A stretch of 64,000 bases of DNA from Larimichthys crocea (lineage: Eukaryota; Chordata; Actinopteri; Sciaenidae): NCBI RefSeq assembly GCF_000972845.2, contig NC_040021.1, positions 6,181,291 to 6,245,290 of the forward strand, given 5' to 3'. A program made the position numbers and the translations under genes. A model generated the notes under the pieces. That model was not told the DNA's origin. It worked only from the letters and a program-made list of their open reading frames with translations, and ran no database searches. This document shows positions 13,940-27,400 of this stretch, one piece after another; position 1 is the stretch's first letter; each line of letters starts with the position of its first letter.

Positions 13940-14290
13940 GCGATTTCTAATAATATTCCCTAAAGGAGGCATATATAAGCTGAATTGAAGTGGTCTAAGC
14001 ACAGAACCCTGTGGAACTCCGTGACTAGCTTTGGTGTGCACGTGGGATTCATCATTAACATGAACAAACTGAGATTGATCTGAAAAATAAGACTTAATTT
14101 AATGCATCCTGTTCAAGTCTTTGTAAAAGAATTTGATGGTCAGTGGTGTCGAATGCAGCACTAAGATCCCACAAGACAAGTACAGGGACGAGTTCTTTGT
14201 CTGATGCAATAAGATCATTTGTAACTTTCACTAGTGCAGTCTATGCACTTTAAATCCTGACTGAAAATCCTCAGATTTTAATGGAGAAAG
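13940..14290 (-). mobile_element. Degenerate LINE reverse-transcriptase fragment
   Basis: The minus strand encodes, in order and with interruptions, [20 protein letters not shown], then [19 protein letters not shown], then after a damaged stretch GVPQGSVLRPLQFSLYMPPLGNIIRN. These correspond to the finger/palm motif (AFDxxDH) and the GVPQGSxLxPxLF motif of reverse transcriptases of fish CR1/L2-type non-LTR retrotransposons. In-frame stops and the absence of the catalytic YxDD segment show an inactive fragment. The exact clade is my inference. Confidence 0.75.
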
Positions 14291-17094
14291 TCCCATAGCT
14301 AGATATTCATCTATAATTGGCTAAAGCCTCTGTATTAATAGTGGACTTTTTAAGTGACAAACCAAGCTTCTGAGTTATCTCAAACATATCTTTGACATTC
14401 CTGTTACATATCAGCCAACATGTACATTGATACCAGTTTGCTGTGATTAGCTAATATTGCCCCACCTTATAATATTTACATGAAGATGTAAACAGTCAAG
14501 AACATATCATACTGATAAGAGCTCTCAGTTCATGTTTGTCCCTTTGCTTATGTTCCTAAATCAGCATGGTCAACAACGACAAAATAACTGAATTCCTGTA
14601 AGTGCTTTTTCAACTTCATGAATGAATGCAGTGAGTGGAGAGTTGTGCAAATCACTAAACGAGAATGTTTACACAAGAAAAACCCTTAACAAGCGTCATG
14701 TCTGTGTGATCATCCAGGAGTTTTAAGTGACTCTTTGATGAATCGGTTGTGCAACTTTTGCCAGCGCAGGTTGAATCTCTGATGGAAAGTAAACAGCCAA
14801 AGCTGGCAAATAAGGCAAAGCTTTGAGATGATTTGGGCGCAGACAGAGAAGATTAGACTGGCAGACAGAAAGAGAGATGAGGGGAGATGTCCTCTCAAAA
14901 GGCTTCTTCATGTGCTCCATATGAGGATCAGTCAATGTTTGGCTGAGAGGGTAACATGCTACGTTTAAACAAAGTCAGCCAAATGTTGTTTTGCTGAGTT
15001 TCAGTATAGAATGTAAGAGTGTATGAGAAGGTGGAGAGTCCAATAAGAACAATCTGAAAATGTTTTTGGTTTTTGGTTTAAAAACAAAACAAAAACAAAA
15101 TCGATACCAGTAAAATAAATTACGTTTAATATCTACTTGTAACTTTTATCTGTCCAATATCAACATTTTTATATTCATATTGTACTACTTGATCATTAAA
15201 ATATGACTAAATCCTTCTTCTCTGTGGTCCAAACACTCCCCCAGTGCTCTGAGCTCAAAGTCCGGGCAGTCCAGCTAACACACTGAACTGACATTAACTA
15301 ACAGCAGCTACAGTTGATGTTTGGAGCACTTCTTCACAATTCCCAAAGAAATATGTTGATTTCAGATGTATTTTCTTTATTTGAGACTGCTCTGTGTTGC
15401 TGTGTCGATCTCATCCATGCTTGTCACCATTTCTCTGTTGCTATTTTTCATCAAGGTAACTAGGTACCATCAAGTTAACCATCAAGAAGTTCCTGCCCTA
15501 AGGAACACTGATTGATCAATAGGAAACAGCAGTCAATGGGCAGAACACCAGAGCTATTTGAATAATTGGACAAATCAGAAATGTGGATGGTGATTCAGAG
15601 GTCTGGAATCAGGATAGTTTCCAGTTTGTGTGGGGAAACAAACACTTACTCTTCAGCTGCCAGGTGGCTCCATCCGCCACCTTCACATCTCCAGCATCAC
15701 ATGGCCTCCGGACTGTCACCGTCGTCACTTACATCATGTTTAATCATCAAAAAGGTCGACCTTTCATCGGCTTCTGGTCATGAGTTGATAACACATACAG
15801 TATATGCCACATTCCTTTGGGCCTTACCTGGGTAATGTGATCCCCTGACTCCACAGATCCCAGCTCTGTGAATGTCACTGATTAAGTCACGTGTGTTTTC
15901 AACCCTGAGACCCTTGGGGGCGAAAGTAACATGAGATCCACCTCGCTGATTAGAGCCACGATAACTCACTATGAGCCCATTCCCCAGTATATTATGAGCT
16001 TATCAGCAAAACGCTGTCGTCTTTATGAGCGGGATCGTATTTGTTTGGCTGCAGTGCTGTTATTTTGCAGTTCACTTCATTTAGTATCCATGACTGACAA
16101 CTATGGTCTTGTATGTGCATGTGTTTTTCTTTGCACGTGCAAGTCTGTAGCATCTGGCTGAGGCCACAGTAAGGAACTGTCAGTGTGCACAATCAAACTG
16201 TCAGTCAATCTTAGCCCAGTTAAGGACAAATTATAATTATTATAATTAAAGGATGGACTCACAAAGATAGATGATTACACAGGGAGGAATTTGGAGACTG
16301 TAAACAAGCTCTTGAACTTAACTGGTGGCTAAAGAAAACCAAAATATCACGATACAGGTGTAATATAACATGTCCATGGCATAATTTCACAGGAAAATTC
16401 TATAGATTAAACGAAACCACAAATAACTTTGGTGATGAAGTAAGTATGGGTTTCCCAGCAAAATTAATTCCCAGATTTTTTTAACCAAACCACAAAGCAT
16501 TCCACCAGGCTGCAAAAGGCTGTTACTAATCACTTTTAACCAATGTATTATTTAATAGTGGCCTGTAAACCACAGAGCGGGAACTGTAGCCCTTCAACAA
16601 GCTCACGTCTGGACAACCATTCTTCTCATGCTTTGGATAGCTCAGTAATTCACGACATTAATGGACAGAACCTAACAGGAAAGACGGGGGGGTTCAGAGG
16701 GCAGGAATTTGCTGGTGTTTAAGTCTCATGACCTGAGATACTCTTGCAATAATAACAGAGCAAAAGGCTTAGTGACTAATCAGAGCCAGCAGGAATGTAG
16801 GACAGCTAAAGTGTGAGGAGAAGGTGAACCGGTCAGCTCCAGATGAATATACTTTAGTTCATGATGGAGGCAGCTGATGGAGAGGATGGCACACAGGATT
16901 AATGTGAAGTGAATATCAGAACATTAACTGGGGACCAAGTTAAAAACCTAAAAGAATTGAGACTCTTGCGTAAATATTTGGGACTCCAAGCACCTCCCCA
17001 CTTCCCCTACCCATGATTTACAGTATAACATAATGACTTTCTTGTAATTTATCAACTGAAATCTCTCTTTATTAAAGTAGCTTTAATTGACTTT
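14291..17094. other. Non-genic stretch, nothing recognised
   Basis: No supported exon or repeat. Short overlapping open frames near 15,566-15,835 and 15,931-16,192 occur on both strands and look like chance. Confidence 0.4.
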
Positions 17095-17300
17095 TCAGCA
17101 ACTTGGCGGCAGCACAACAAGCTGTAAACACAACGTCACCTTATAAAGTTTGTATGTAATAGATGCTGACAAACAGTTGCATATTTACACATCCAGACAC
17201 GGAGGAGGATTTATTTGGAGTCATTTTTCTGGCCATCAGTAGAATGTAAGTCCAATATTTACTCTCCTATTAGCTCTGTTTTGGTTTCCCAAGATGGTAA
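17095..17300. repeat. Dispersed teleost repeat (family also at 7.3, 19.6, 23.6 kb)
   Basis: Begins with cttggcggcagcacaacaag and ctgtaaacacaacgtcacc (compare cttgggggcagcgcaacaag at about 5952) and ends with gtaagtccaatatttactc followed by ttagctctgttttggt. I recognise the wording of this repeat from other fish genomes but cannot place it in a class. No coding capacity. Confidence 0.5.
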
Positions 17301-17430
17301 ATTCCTCCTTCGAGCTGAGCTGGGAAGAGTCAGAGTGGATAAAGTCCTGAAATGTCTGAATGGTTGAACAGAGAGTTTACGTCTGGACTTGGAGCTTTTA
17401 CATATTTGAAGAAAAACCTCTACACATACT

Positions 17431-17431
<1 letters not shown>

Positions 17432-17495
<64 letters not shown>
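17432..17495. repeat. (CA)n microsatellite, about 32 units
   Basis: Uninterrupted CA dinucleotide run. It generates spurious Thr-His and Cys-Val open frames on the two strands. Confidence 0.98.
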
Positions 17496-17496
<1 letters not shown>

Positions 17497-19569
17497 GGTA
17501 GTCTGTTTTCCTCTTCAAGCTTCTGCAAGTGTTCAAAGAATCAGGTGTTTGTTATTCTATAGCGGGTCACCAACAGTGTGAAAATATATCCCAGTAACTG
17601 AAACATGAAAGAGTCTTTAGCCATCCGGATTGGAGCTTTTTTTCATTGGGCAATTTAACTCAGTGAAGCAACAGAAATCTGCCTTCTTGCAAAGAGCGTA
17701 CCGTTGTGAACAAAGGTCAAACTGTCACAACTTTTGTACATTCTTTTCTTTCCATTTCAGTCATTTCTGATATCTGCCCTCCAGTTGCCCTCAGTGCCAA
17801 TGCCCTCGAACAACAACAACGTGTAACAACTACATATATTCATTTGTGACTGACCCCCCAAATTTGCTGTATGATCCCCATATCTGATTATGAATGCTTC
17901 CAGTGTCGGCTAAATCTCTTTGTTTTGGGTCTGTCCAAGGGAAGTTTAGAAATAATGACATTACATAAGGGATTACAATCAAAGTGGCATATAATAAAGT
18001 TAATTAGTTACTCAATGTGTTTGCCAACAAGGTCTGTAACCTCCTGCCTCGTCTTCAGTCTGAACATTCAGCATATGCTTTGAAAGTCAGCATAATAACT
18101 TATTTAGCACAAATACAGACATTTTCCTGGTTATGCATTTCAGTTTTAAACCAATATCAAAGCAGGAAACATCCAAATGTGTCTGTAAATGATTGATGCT
18201 TCATAAAACCACCGCCGTTTGCCACAAACCATAGTTTGTTCAAAGATGTTATGGGGCCTGTTATCACTTAAATGGAAATCTGGAATCTGAAAGGCTCCAC
18301 GCTCGGCATTGCAACTTCCAGAAGGAGTGCGAGGAGCCAACAGGAAGTTAATACATCCATATTGTGGTGTGTTACTATGGCGGTGCCTTCTGTGATACAA
18401 GTTGTGGTGTCTGTCTGGTAAGATCACATGATTGCGGTGTCTGTGTCATCATCAGATCATCTGAGGACAGCGTTTAAGGGAATACATTGATAGAAAAAAG
18501 GAAATCCCTTGAAAGTTTTGATGTTTGCAAGTTCTATCTTCACATTTAGGCCCAGATGAAGATGTGTGAAGTTAAGCTTCCACTGATGGCATAGAGGAGT
18601 GAAGGCATCGGTGCAGCGGCAGCCCAATTTAACCCCTGGTAACCACGGTCAGCATGCATATCTACTGTATTTAAACATGGAAGATGCAAACTCAATTCAA
18701 GTTTTTGAACTGGGAAAGCCTCCTACAAAGTGCCCACAAATGCAAATGTATTCAATGTGTTCTTTAATTAACCTTAAAACATTTCAAATGAATAAAAAAC
18801 CTTTGAAAAACAGAAAAATCCCACCCCTCTCTGCCTCACTTTCACTGTCATTCTTTAGGAAACACTGAAACGTGATCGGCGAGTGTTTTTTCTTCTCCTT
18901 CACGTGGCCATGTGTTGATGTGCAGAGTGTTATTTCAGCAGCACACAGGGCCACAGGCGGGTTTCTCACATCTGCTCAGCATGTTGCTGTGTGTACGGAT
19001 CCAGCAGGCGGCTGGGCTGACCAGTAGCTGGTGGTGACAGTGCAAAGAAGGAGAGCCACTGTAATGTGCTGGAGACCTATTCAACTGGAGAGGACAGCAT
19101 GTCACGGCCCACACATGTTTAAATACTTTCTTCATCCATGCACTGAAGCTACAGTCTGTTCCCGATATTTCCGTGTGGCTCATTGACAGAGTTAGTTCTG
19201 CATGGGAAGTTGTAGCGTGCTTGGATAGTCGCTTACTGTGACCCCTCTCCCCTCAGCTCTTTATTCCCTTTATCTCTGCCTTTTTCTTCAAATCGTACTC
19301 AGACATTTTTTTGTTAAGTGGTCCGTGATTCATGCTCTCTCCAGGTGTGCCCAATTACTCCTCGTTGGGAACTGAAGGGTGAGTGAGAGAGCAGTGGAAA
19401 TCTTGTTAGAGTCCAGCTGTGGCCGGGTGGTACGGTGGTAAGAGAGCACAGCGGCGAGGAGGAAGAAGGTGGAGGAGGAGGGCGAGGCAGGATGATGGAA
19501 TGTTTGTGAGCCTCTAATGGCACAGAGATAATATGCAGAAAGTAAAATTTATTACAGACACCGAATGCT
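17496..19569. other. Non-genic stretch, nothing recognised
   Basis: No supported exons. Short open frames on both strands (for example 18,146-18,427 minus) resemble nothing known. Confidence 0.4.
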
Positions 19570-19950
19570 GTTTAAAGGGACATTTCACCTGAAAACACAA
19601 CAATCAGGGAGAAAATAATCATAATTATAGAAAAACTGGCAGATTTCTGCTCTATGAGCACCTTAAAAAGTTGTTTTGGCAAAGATATTGGCAAACAATT
19701 GCCAAATGGCACCTCCAGATGACATGGAACAAGATTAGCAGTTATTTGAGTCAAGTATCTGGATGCCTGATGACTGTACGTCTAATATTCACTTTCTTTT
19801 TAGCTCAGTTTTGTTTTTCACAAACTGAACTCCTGAGAAAAAAATGTGGATCACTAACACTGTCTGTCCGAGTGTATGCTTCTGAGCAGGTAGCTATAGC
19901 TTACATTCAGTTTACTGTAGCATTGCTGATTTAAAACAGGGTATAAAAGA
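19570..19950 (+). repeat. Longest local copy of the dispersed repeat family
   Basis: Contains, in order, ggacatttcacctgaaaaca, gcaaacaattgccaaatggc, ttatttgagtcaagtatctg, gatgactgtacgtctaatat, ttagctcagttttg, ctgtctgtccgagtgt, tctgagcaggtagc and attcagtttactgtag. The middle matches the fragments at 7.3, 17.2 and 23.6 kb. It has the look of a non-autonomous element and encodes nothing. Confidence 0.55.
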
Positions 19951-21199
19951 GCCATGAGACTGAACCAAAACAACAAGCTAAAAGAAGGTAAAAGGTCACT
20001 ATTTCACATTACATGGTCATTTTATTCATGAATTTTTCTAGATGCATGTCTTTTCTTTTGCTCAATGTTACGCTTTTAATTTAATTTATAAGGCCATAGG
20101 TTTGTAGTGTATTGAATGGATGCCTGTCAGCATCAGGGCGTCTTTCAGTGGTAAATAATATAATGACTAGTTAGCCAAAATTTTTTGTTGAAATTGCAAC
20201 AGGTACCATTAGCAGTGATCATTAACTGGTATTGACTGTAGGTGTAGGTTAGCTTTACTCTATTTCTATTTTGCCATCAAAGCATACAGCGCACACACAG
20301 GTAGGTGAACTGTAAGGGTTAAGTGAGAATCACTCCGTATCAAGTGCAACTATCAGGTGTCAGGAGTGAGGTGCATTCCTAAATGAGCGACAAAGCTCCA
20401 GTTAATGTCATCGAGATAAGACTTTTTTTATTTGGATGTTACTGCCGTCTTACAGGTAAAGAAAACTGTCTAACATTACATCTTGAACATCATATAAGAC
20501 ATTTTTGAGAATATTCCCTAGACCCCCAAACAGCTTCTTGCTCCTTAAGCTGATTATGAATGCTAGAATAAAATATGATATGTTTCTTCTTCTGTTGTGA
20601 AGTGATTTTCCATCAGGTAGAAGAGTTGACAGACTGGTTGACAAACTGGCAGGACAGTACTGTATATCAGCCTTCTTTGGCACTAGTTTGGACTTCAGTG
20701 TTTTAAATACCAGTGCAGTTCCAGACTAAATGCAGCCAAAGAGATTAGCACCTGCAGCTGGTAGCCCCCTCCAGAGACCTGATGGACTGATGGAGCTGTC
20801 AGGTAAGGCACGTACCACTAGTGTGTGTGCAGAGAGGGGGCAGGGTTATACAGAAAGTAGCCAAATGGAAACGTTTTCCTTTTGGCTTCTCTGCAGTGTT
20901 TTTGTGAGTGAAACACACACACACACACACTCTTAGACCACATGCAGAGGGGTGTAGTGTTTCATGGAGGTGAGACCTCTGACGGTAGCAGGCTCTGCTT
21001 AAAACGTCTCAAGCCAAACATGAATCTTCTTTGTTGCTTTCGCATACCTCACCTCGCAGCACATTCATACAGTATTTCGTTCACATGGTTAGACACACTT
21101 ACAAATGTACGTAAAGCATGTGCATTGGCTTCTGTTGCTTTCAAAGATAAGAGCTGCAAGAGAAAAGAGTCTTTTCTGTGTGACTAAGCAGCACTTTAG
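19951..21199. other. Non-genic stretch with a short CA run
   Basis: A (CA)n run of about 10 units lies near 20,910-20,930. No exon recognised. Confidence 0.4.
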
Positions 21200-21470
21200 G
21201 GCTGCAACAATGATTATTTTTATTGTCATAACTGCATATTATTTCATGTGTGATTGATTAATTAGTTAATCTAAAAAAAAAATAATTAGAAATGTATCTA
21301 ATTTAGCCCATTAAAATGTTCCACTTTCTTCAAATGTCTTGCCAACCAAACATTGAGCCGTTCAAGACACAAATATCTAAAATTTATTATAATAAAAAGA
21401 CACAAAAACCAGCTAATATAAATGAATTAAGTCATTTTCTGTGAAAATAGTTGTAGCTCTAGTGTCTTAT
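21200..21470. repeat. Diverged gggctgcaac-type interspersed repeat
   Basis: Starts gggctgcaacaatgattatt, includes gattgattaattagttaatc and cttcaaatgtcttgccaacc, and ends with ttgtagctct. This is the shape of a very common percomorph non-autonomous element with gggctgcaac and gttgcagctct-like ends. Related diverged copies are at about 26,915-27,060 and inside katnbl1 at 32,905-33,140. Confidence 0.55.
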
Positions 21471-24400
21471 TTTTAATGTAAAGCACATACCCTTTCTGTG
21501 TTATTCCCTGAACACTGATAGATCACTGTCAGGGATGCAAATCACTTTTTCAGGGGACTCTAGTAATGTTTATTCATCCGTACATACAGTCAGCTGTGTA
21601 CAGCTGTGGAATATTGAGTTCATACACGAGTACAAATAACCTCCTGTATCGGGCCACTCTAGCATGTCTCCTAGGTTAGAGTGTTGGGATCCTGGGGTTA
21701 CCAAAACAAGAAGTTGATGGGAGGCCATGAAGGAAGGCTTAGGATGGAATTTGCATTGCTCCTGTGAAACGTTATAGGAGACTAAGGCGGATGGTTCATC
21801 CTCTGGAACAAGCCTGCTTCTGCAACTCACCTCCAGGTATGAGTCAGACTTTGATAGAGCCGCAGTGAACTGTATGAATTATGACAGGAGCAAAGGAATA
21901 TGTAGAAGAGGTCGGGATGTGTGTATGATTCAGCAAACGATCAGACTTTAACATGGGAAACCGGTTTCTCGGTGTCATGACCACGATCATTCGTTAACCA
22001 CCTGTTTATTATTGCGATCGAAGGTTCCCTAACCTTAACAGAGTTGTTATTTTAACTCAAACCACAATAACCAAGTTGTTTGTGCCTAAACCTACCAAAC
22101 CATTTATTGTGATTTGGAAGAAACTCATCGCCCATAGCACCCTCAGATCAGAAATATCTGTCTTTCTAGGTGGCATGGGTACCTATATATTGTCATTTAA
22201 TTGGAGGACCTGTTGTTTGACCATCATTTATATTAATTATAATAACAATGTGATCACAAAAGTTGCTGAAATTGTGAAAAGCTTTGTTTTAGAGGTAAAA
22301 TCCAGAGTGTATGCACCCGTATTGTTGGTAATAATCTCTCATAGACTGTGATGGATGTTTACAATGGACAATTTGTGTAATAACTGTACCGATAAGCTCA
22401 ACTAAGCTGGGAGTTTGTTTAAAACCTGTATGATCGACTGACAGCTTGTGTTTATTGCCATTAGACGTAATGGCTGTAACGGTAATGAATGAAAATAAAA
22501 GCCATGTTCTAATAAATTTGATTTCTTGTGTATTTCAAAGTGAATATATGCCCTGTTTAACACACCATAGCACCCTTACCTAACCACAATCTCAGCTCAT
22601 GGCACTGTTCAAAACAAGTGTTCAAGCTGGAGGGTCAACGTGCAATACAAATAGACCTGCCCTTTCCAAACAATCACATCTGAGAGGTGCAGCACGTGGA
22701 TGCATCTATTTCCTGTCAATTTCATGCTCAGTGCTATGAACAACAAAACTACAGAACATTTCCAAAGACTTCAAGCCAAGACATACATTTAACAAATTCA
22801 ATCTATAAATCTCTGGCTGAATAAATATAAATATAAAGAGAACCTCAGTGCAGACATATGTTCCATACATGCTAAGAAATGTGGTTTGCAGCCTTCAGCG
22901 TAAGAGCACTTTATCATCATTTAATCGCTGCACATGCCGCAAAGTTACACAAGTGTATTTTTACTGGCCGGGCTTGACTTTCGCTTCCTGAATTCAAATG
23001 GTTATCGTGACTAATGTAGGACTGTTTGATAATGTTATACTCCCCGGTAGCACTCAGGCAAGCGCTTGAAATGAGATGTTTTATCGTGGAATAATAAGCA
23101 GACATAGTGGAACAGTAGAGGGGGCTCTTAAAAATATGGAACTTAAAAGAGTAAGTAAAAGAGGGTTGAATAACAGCCCAGGGTCAGAGGTCAAATGTGA
23201 AGGGGGCAGCTGAGATTCACGGTTGCTATGTGAGAGTCAGCATGCCAGTGACGGTCTGACGCTGGTTAGGCTCTGAGTTATTACTTGTCAGGAGGTCCTC
23301 GTGTCGTGTTTTGATGTGATGTCGTGTTTTTGACTGTTGTGATGTGGTCTAATTGAAATACTGAGACCTTCGTCCTTTGACCTAGTTATAAATAACAATG
23401 GAAGACATCCTCATGTCACACATGCCTGATTGATGGATTCTTCCCGATTCTGTGCCAAATGTAGCTATCAGAGGAATGTGTTCAGTGTGTTCTGCATTAA
23501 TGCTGCATTTAATTATAAGTCAGGATACTCTGGATACACATTTTAAATCTCTATTTCCAGTTGGGAACATGTTCTTAAACCTTAAACATGGATCTTCCAA
23601 GTAGCAGTTATGAAGCGTATTGGCATCATAGAAACTGTTTTAGCTCTGTTTTGGTCTCCACCAACTTCCGAGGAAAATATTTTGTTCTTAAGCTATGAAA
23701 TGCTTATTGATGTTCATTAATTAAAGCGTTTTTATGTATTCTCAACAAAAAGAGTTACCCCTATTTGAAAGGATAGTTCACCCCAGAATCAAAAACACTA
23801 ATTCACAGTCACATGGTTGGCGTAGTTCAGTAGAAAGAAACTTTCTACATGAAACTAAGGATTTGAGGTCTGAGGAAACGGGTAATGATTTCTGGAAAGA
23901 GTTTTTCAAATGTATTTTTGGCTCTTTGACCACCAAGCCGCAATTTAGTTTCATTATACTCCAGGCAGACATCTCTGCGGCCGATATCTCCAAAATCAGC
24001 AACTTCCACCAATCTAGATGGATAAATAGCACTACAGGTGCCCTTATCCATTCTCATTCTCATTCTCTCTGCAAACTGAAAACAGAGCAGACACTGCCTT
24101 TAAAAACACTTTATAGCATGATGTTCTCTGTACATAGTAATCACACTTTACTGTGCCCATGTGTTTTCAACCTGAGTAGCGGTGCTGGAAATAATACATT
24201 TCCCACTTCTGAAAATTTGACCATCAAAGAACATAAAACAAGGTGTGATAGATGTTTGCACCTAAGCTTATTTAAACCCCGTAAAGACCCAGACTAAACC
24301 ACACCACCACACCCTGCCGTTTCTTTTTGAGTTTGTGCACTGTCTGACTTTCTTTGCATAATCTTTGTTGCTCCTTAAGGATAGAGACTATCGTAAAAAT

Positions 24401-27400
24401 CTTTGTGAGACAATCTAAGGAGGACTAAACGACTGGATCCTTCAGCTGCTGGCAGCAAACTTCTTGTCTGGACACCCAGCCAGATGTCCAGAAGCTACAG
24501 ACACACACTGCCATCTAGTGTTGGAATGAGCTCTCAGAAGATGCATACCTTCAGCATCTGTTTGCTGTAACGGGCCACCTACGTGGAGATCAGTATGTCC
24601 TGACTCAGTACAACAAAAGGGATCTCCCACTCATCCAAATGAAGCTCAAATAAATCAGCACTTCGGCCTGAAATTGCAAACAAACTTGGCAGAACACAGA
24701 TCCAGACAGGCTGAATGACGAGTCACTTGTACAGCATGAAATAAGCATACGACCTGTACCTTACTGCGGATGTTTTGACACTCGATGCATGTGTTTGGTT
24801 TCTCTATGATGATGTGTGGTTGGTTGAAACCTTTGGTACACCGGTGAGTGCGACGATGAAAAGAACATATAAATCTGTCAGATAAAGTTTGTTTGTTCAA
24901 ATCAATCTATGTCCACCAAACAATTAAATCAAAGACAAACCCCAATTATATGCAGATTTGAGACCTTTAGAGTGCGCCAACTTCTTCTTCCAAAAGATAT
25001 TTTTTCTTTGCCGTGAGGAAACAAAACTGTGCACAGAAAATGAAGTAATGCTTCAGCTTGAAATGCATGAGATAAAATCAGAATCTAAACAAATCTAATT
25101 GAGTGATTCCCTGAAGTCCTTGATTATTTGACAGACTATGGGAACATTCCTACAGTCAGCCATACAGCTGATGTGTGTTAGACATCATTACTTCAGTAAA
25201 ATTACATCAGTATGTCTCTTGCTGGCCCTACCTTGTGCTGCCCCATGAGAAGAGGTATCGTAGATCAAAGGATCTGTGGCAGATGATGTAAATATAGACT
25301 TCCACAGAGGCTCAGCTGAGATGCAGTCATATTTGTTGGAAGGGTTCTTAGATGATTCCCTTGGGAACTTCACCCCAGGACTAATGAGTCAAAACACTTG
25401 CTTCGTTTGAGAAATCCTGGGCGTCTTTCCCTGGATCATATAACAGGAATGCTTAAATTGCTGCCACCTCTCCCTTCCTGAGATCTTTGCCATCCCTTTG
25501 ATTTCATTTAGTTTGCGGTCTGTGGACAAGGACCCCAAATCATTCATCGTGGCAGTGAGTCGTTCTGAGAACAGAGGTGCTGTGTGTTAGGCACCTCCGA
25601 AAACAGTCTTACATAACGTCAACACAATTACCCACATTAAGCTCTAGTCGCTACAAGTAAATTCAAGGGTAACAGGCCAGAGCGTTTTCACTCCTTGATC
25701 CGAGGGCTTTTAGGGACATGGGGGACAGGAAAAGACAGATTAGGGACTAACGCTGATTGGTTTTAGCAAGTTCAGTAGTGCGTCCAGTCAACTCTTGATA
25801 AAAGAAAGAAGCAGATTAGTTTCCTTGTTTGTTGTCGGACCCAAGGGAAAGAAATCTGTGCTTCAACTTGTTAATGACTTCCACTGTTTCACACTTTGTG
25901 CATTATGACTTTAGATCACAGATCTGGCTGCATATAAAGGACCTTAATAGAGTAATTACGAAGTAATAAATCACATAACCTTGAGTAAATGAACAATACT
26001 ATGAGTCTACAGTCATGCCAGCAGCTCTGTTAGGTTGTGCTTGAAGCACCGTGGTGCTTTCAGCTAAAGGCTAACCTGCACACAGTCACAATGCCGTGCC
26101 GTAGCAGAATTTATTTCACTTAGCATGTTGGCATGTAAACATTTGGTAATAAGCACCAAACACTGATTTTGTCTCTTTTTTTTTGTCTGATTACTGCCAA
26201 AAGTTTCCATTTTCACACTTTTATAAGGATTCAACAAGAGTTGGCAAGACTGATTTCCTTTTATCCATTAGCTCGTAAAAACTGTCCGTACATCACACAG
26301 CTCTATTTGTCATGTTTAACTGCAAACAAAGCGTTTTCTGGCACAGTCAAGTCAAGCAATAAGTGCCACCTGCTAGCTTTTGAATATAAAAAAATCATTT
26401 TTTGGTCTTTTAGGTCTATTGGACAGTGATATCTGAAGGGAGAGAGTGTACAATATGCAGCAAAAGGCCACAGGACGTATTCTACCAGGTGAGCTACGAG
26501 GGTGCCCCACATCCAGCTTACATTTTTAACACCTGCCAAACTCTAACAAGTACTCTGTTTTTATCCGCAGGAAAACCTTGTCATATAAAACCTTCCTCAC
26601 TACTGTAAGTCTCCTAATACTCTTACGGACTTTGTGGGTGGTTGCTTTTGTCTGAGAAAATCTGATTTAGCGGTCCATGTTTATCTCTAACTCGGTTTTA
26701 GAGAAATATGTCAACAAAAAGGCCCAGGGGGCTGTAATAAACACAGTCTGCTTCTCCTTTAATTCTTTCTTTGAGCTGATATGTAGATAATCAGTTTCAA
26801 CTCATCAAACACACTGTGCAATGTGAATGTGTATGTAAATGAACAGACTTTGTAGTTAATAAGATAATCTGTCATAAAACATATCAGAATTGCTCTCCTG
26901 ACAATACAGATGGATCGGGCTGCAGTAAATATTTCATTATTCGATTATATTCTCCAGTTCTGACAGACGGCGTAAATAATCCATTTCAAACAGACCATAA
27001 ACTATGACTAACGTTTTGAACGTGCACATTAGAATTTACCTGTGATCTATCAATTGACCCTTTATTGCCTTGTGCTTCTACATAATATTTTTATTCTCTC
27101 CAATGCGGACGGCATGCCGCTCTAACTTGCTGTTGGTTAAACTGAGAAAATCGCATTACTCAGTCACGATAATTAAATCTGTCTCAGTTTCTAAGCTAAA
27201 ACATCTGTATGCTGATTTGTTTCAAAGCAAAATAATGACTAACATGTGCTGAAGAGACTGCCTTTCTGCTGTATGTTACAGAACCACCACTGTGAAGTAT
27301 ACAAGGGGTGGACACTATATCACGAACACCTGTACATCTAGTGTAATGATGGGGCTTTCATATGCAACGTGTTCATGTCATGTGGGAAGGATGCTGGAGA

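Noticed and set aside
17259..17581. Thr-His and Cys-Val repeat proteins on the two strands
   Set aside because: Produced by the (CA)n microsatellite at 17,432-17,495.
23734..24297. 187-codon plus-strand open frame
   Set aside because: Overlaps repeat-like sequence (aaaggatagttcacccc, ctccaggcagacatctctg), resembles no protein, and a second open frame runs opposite it.
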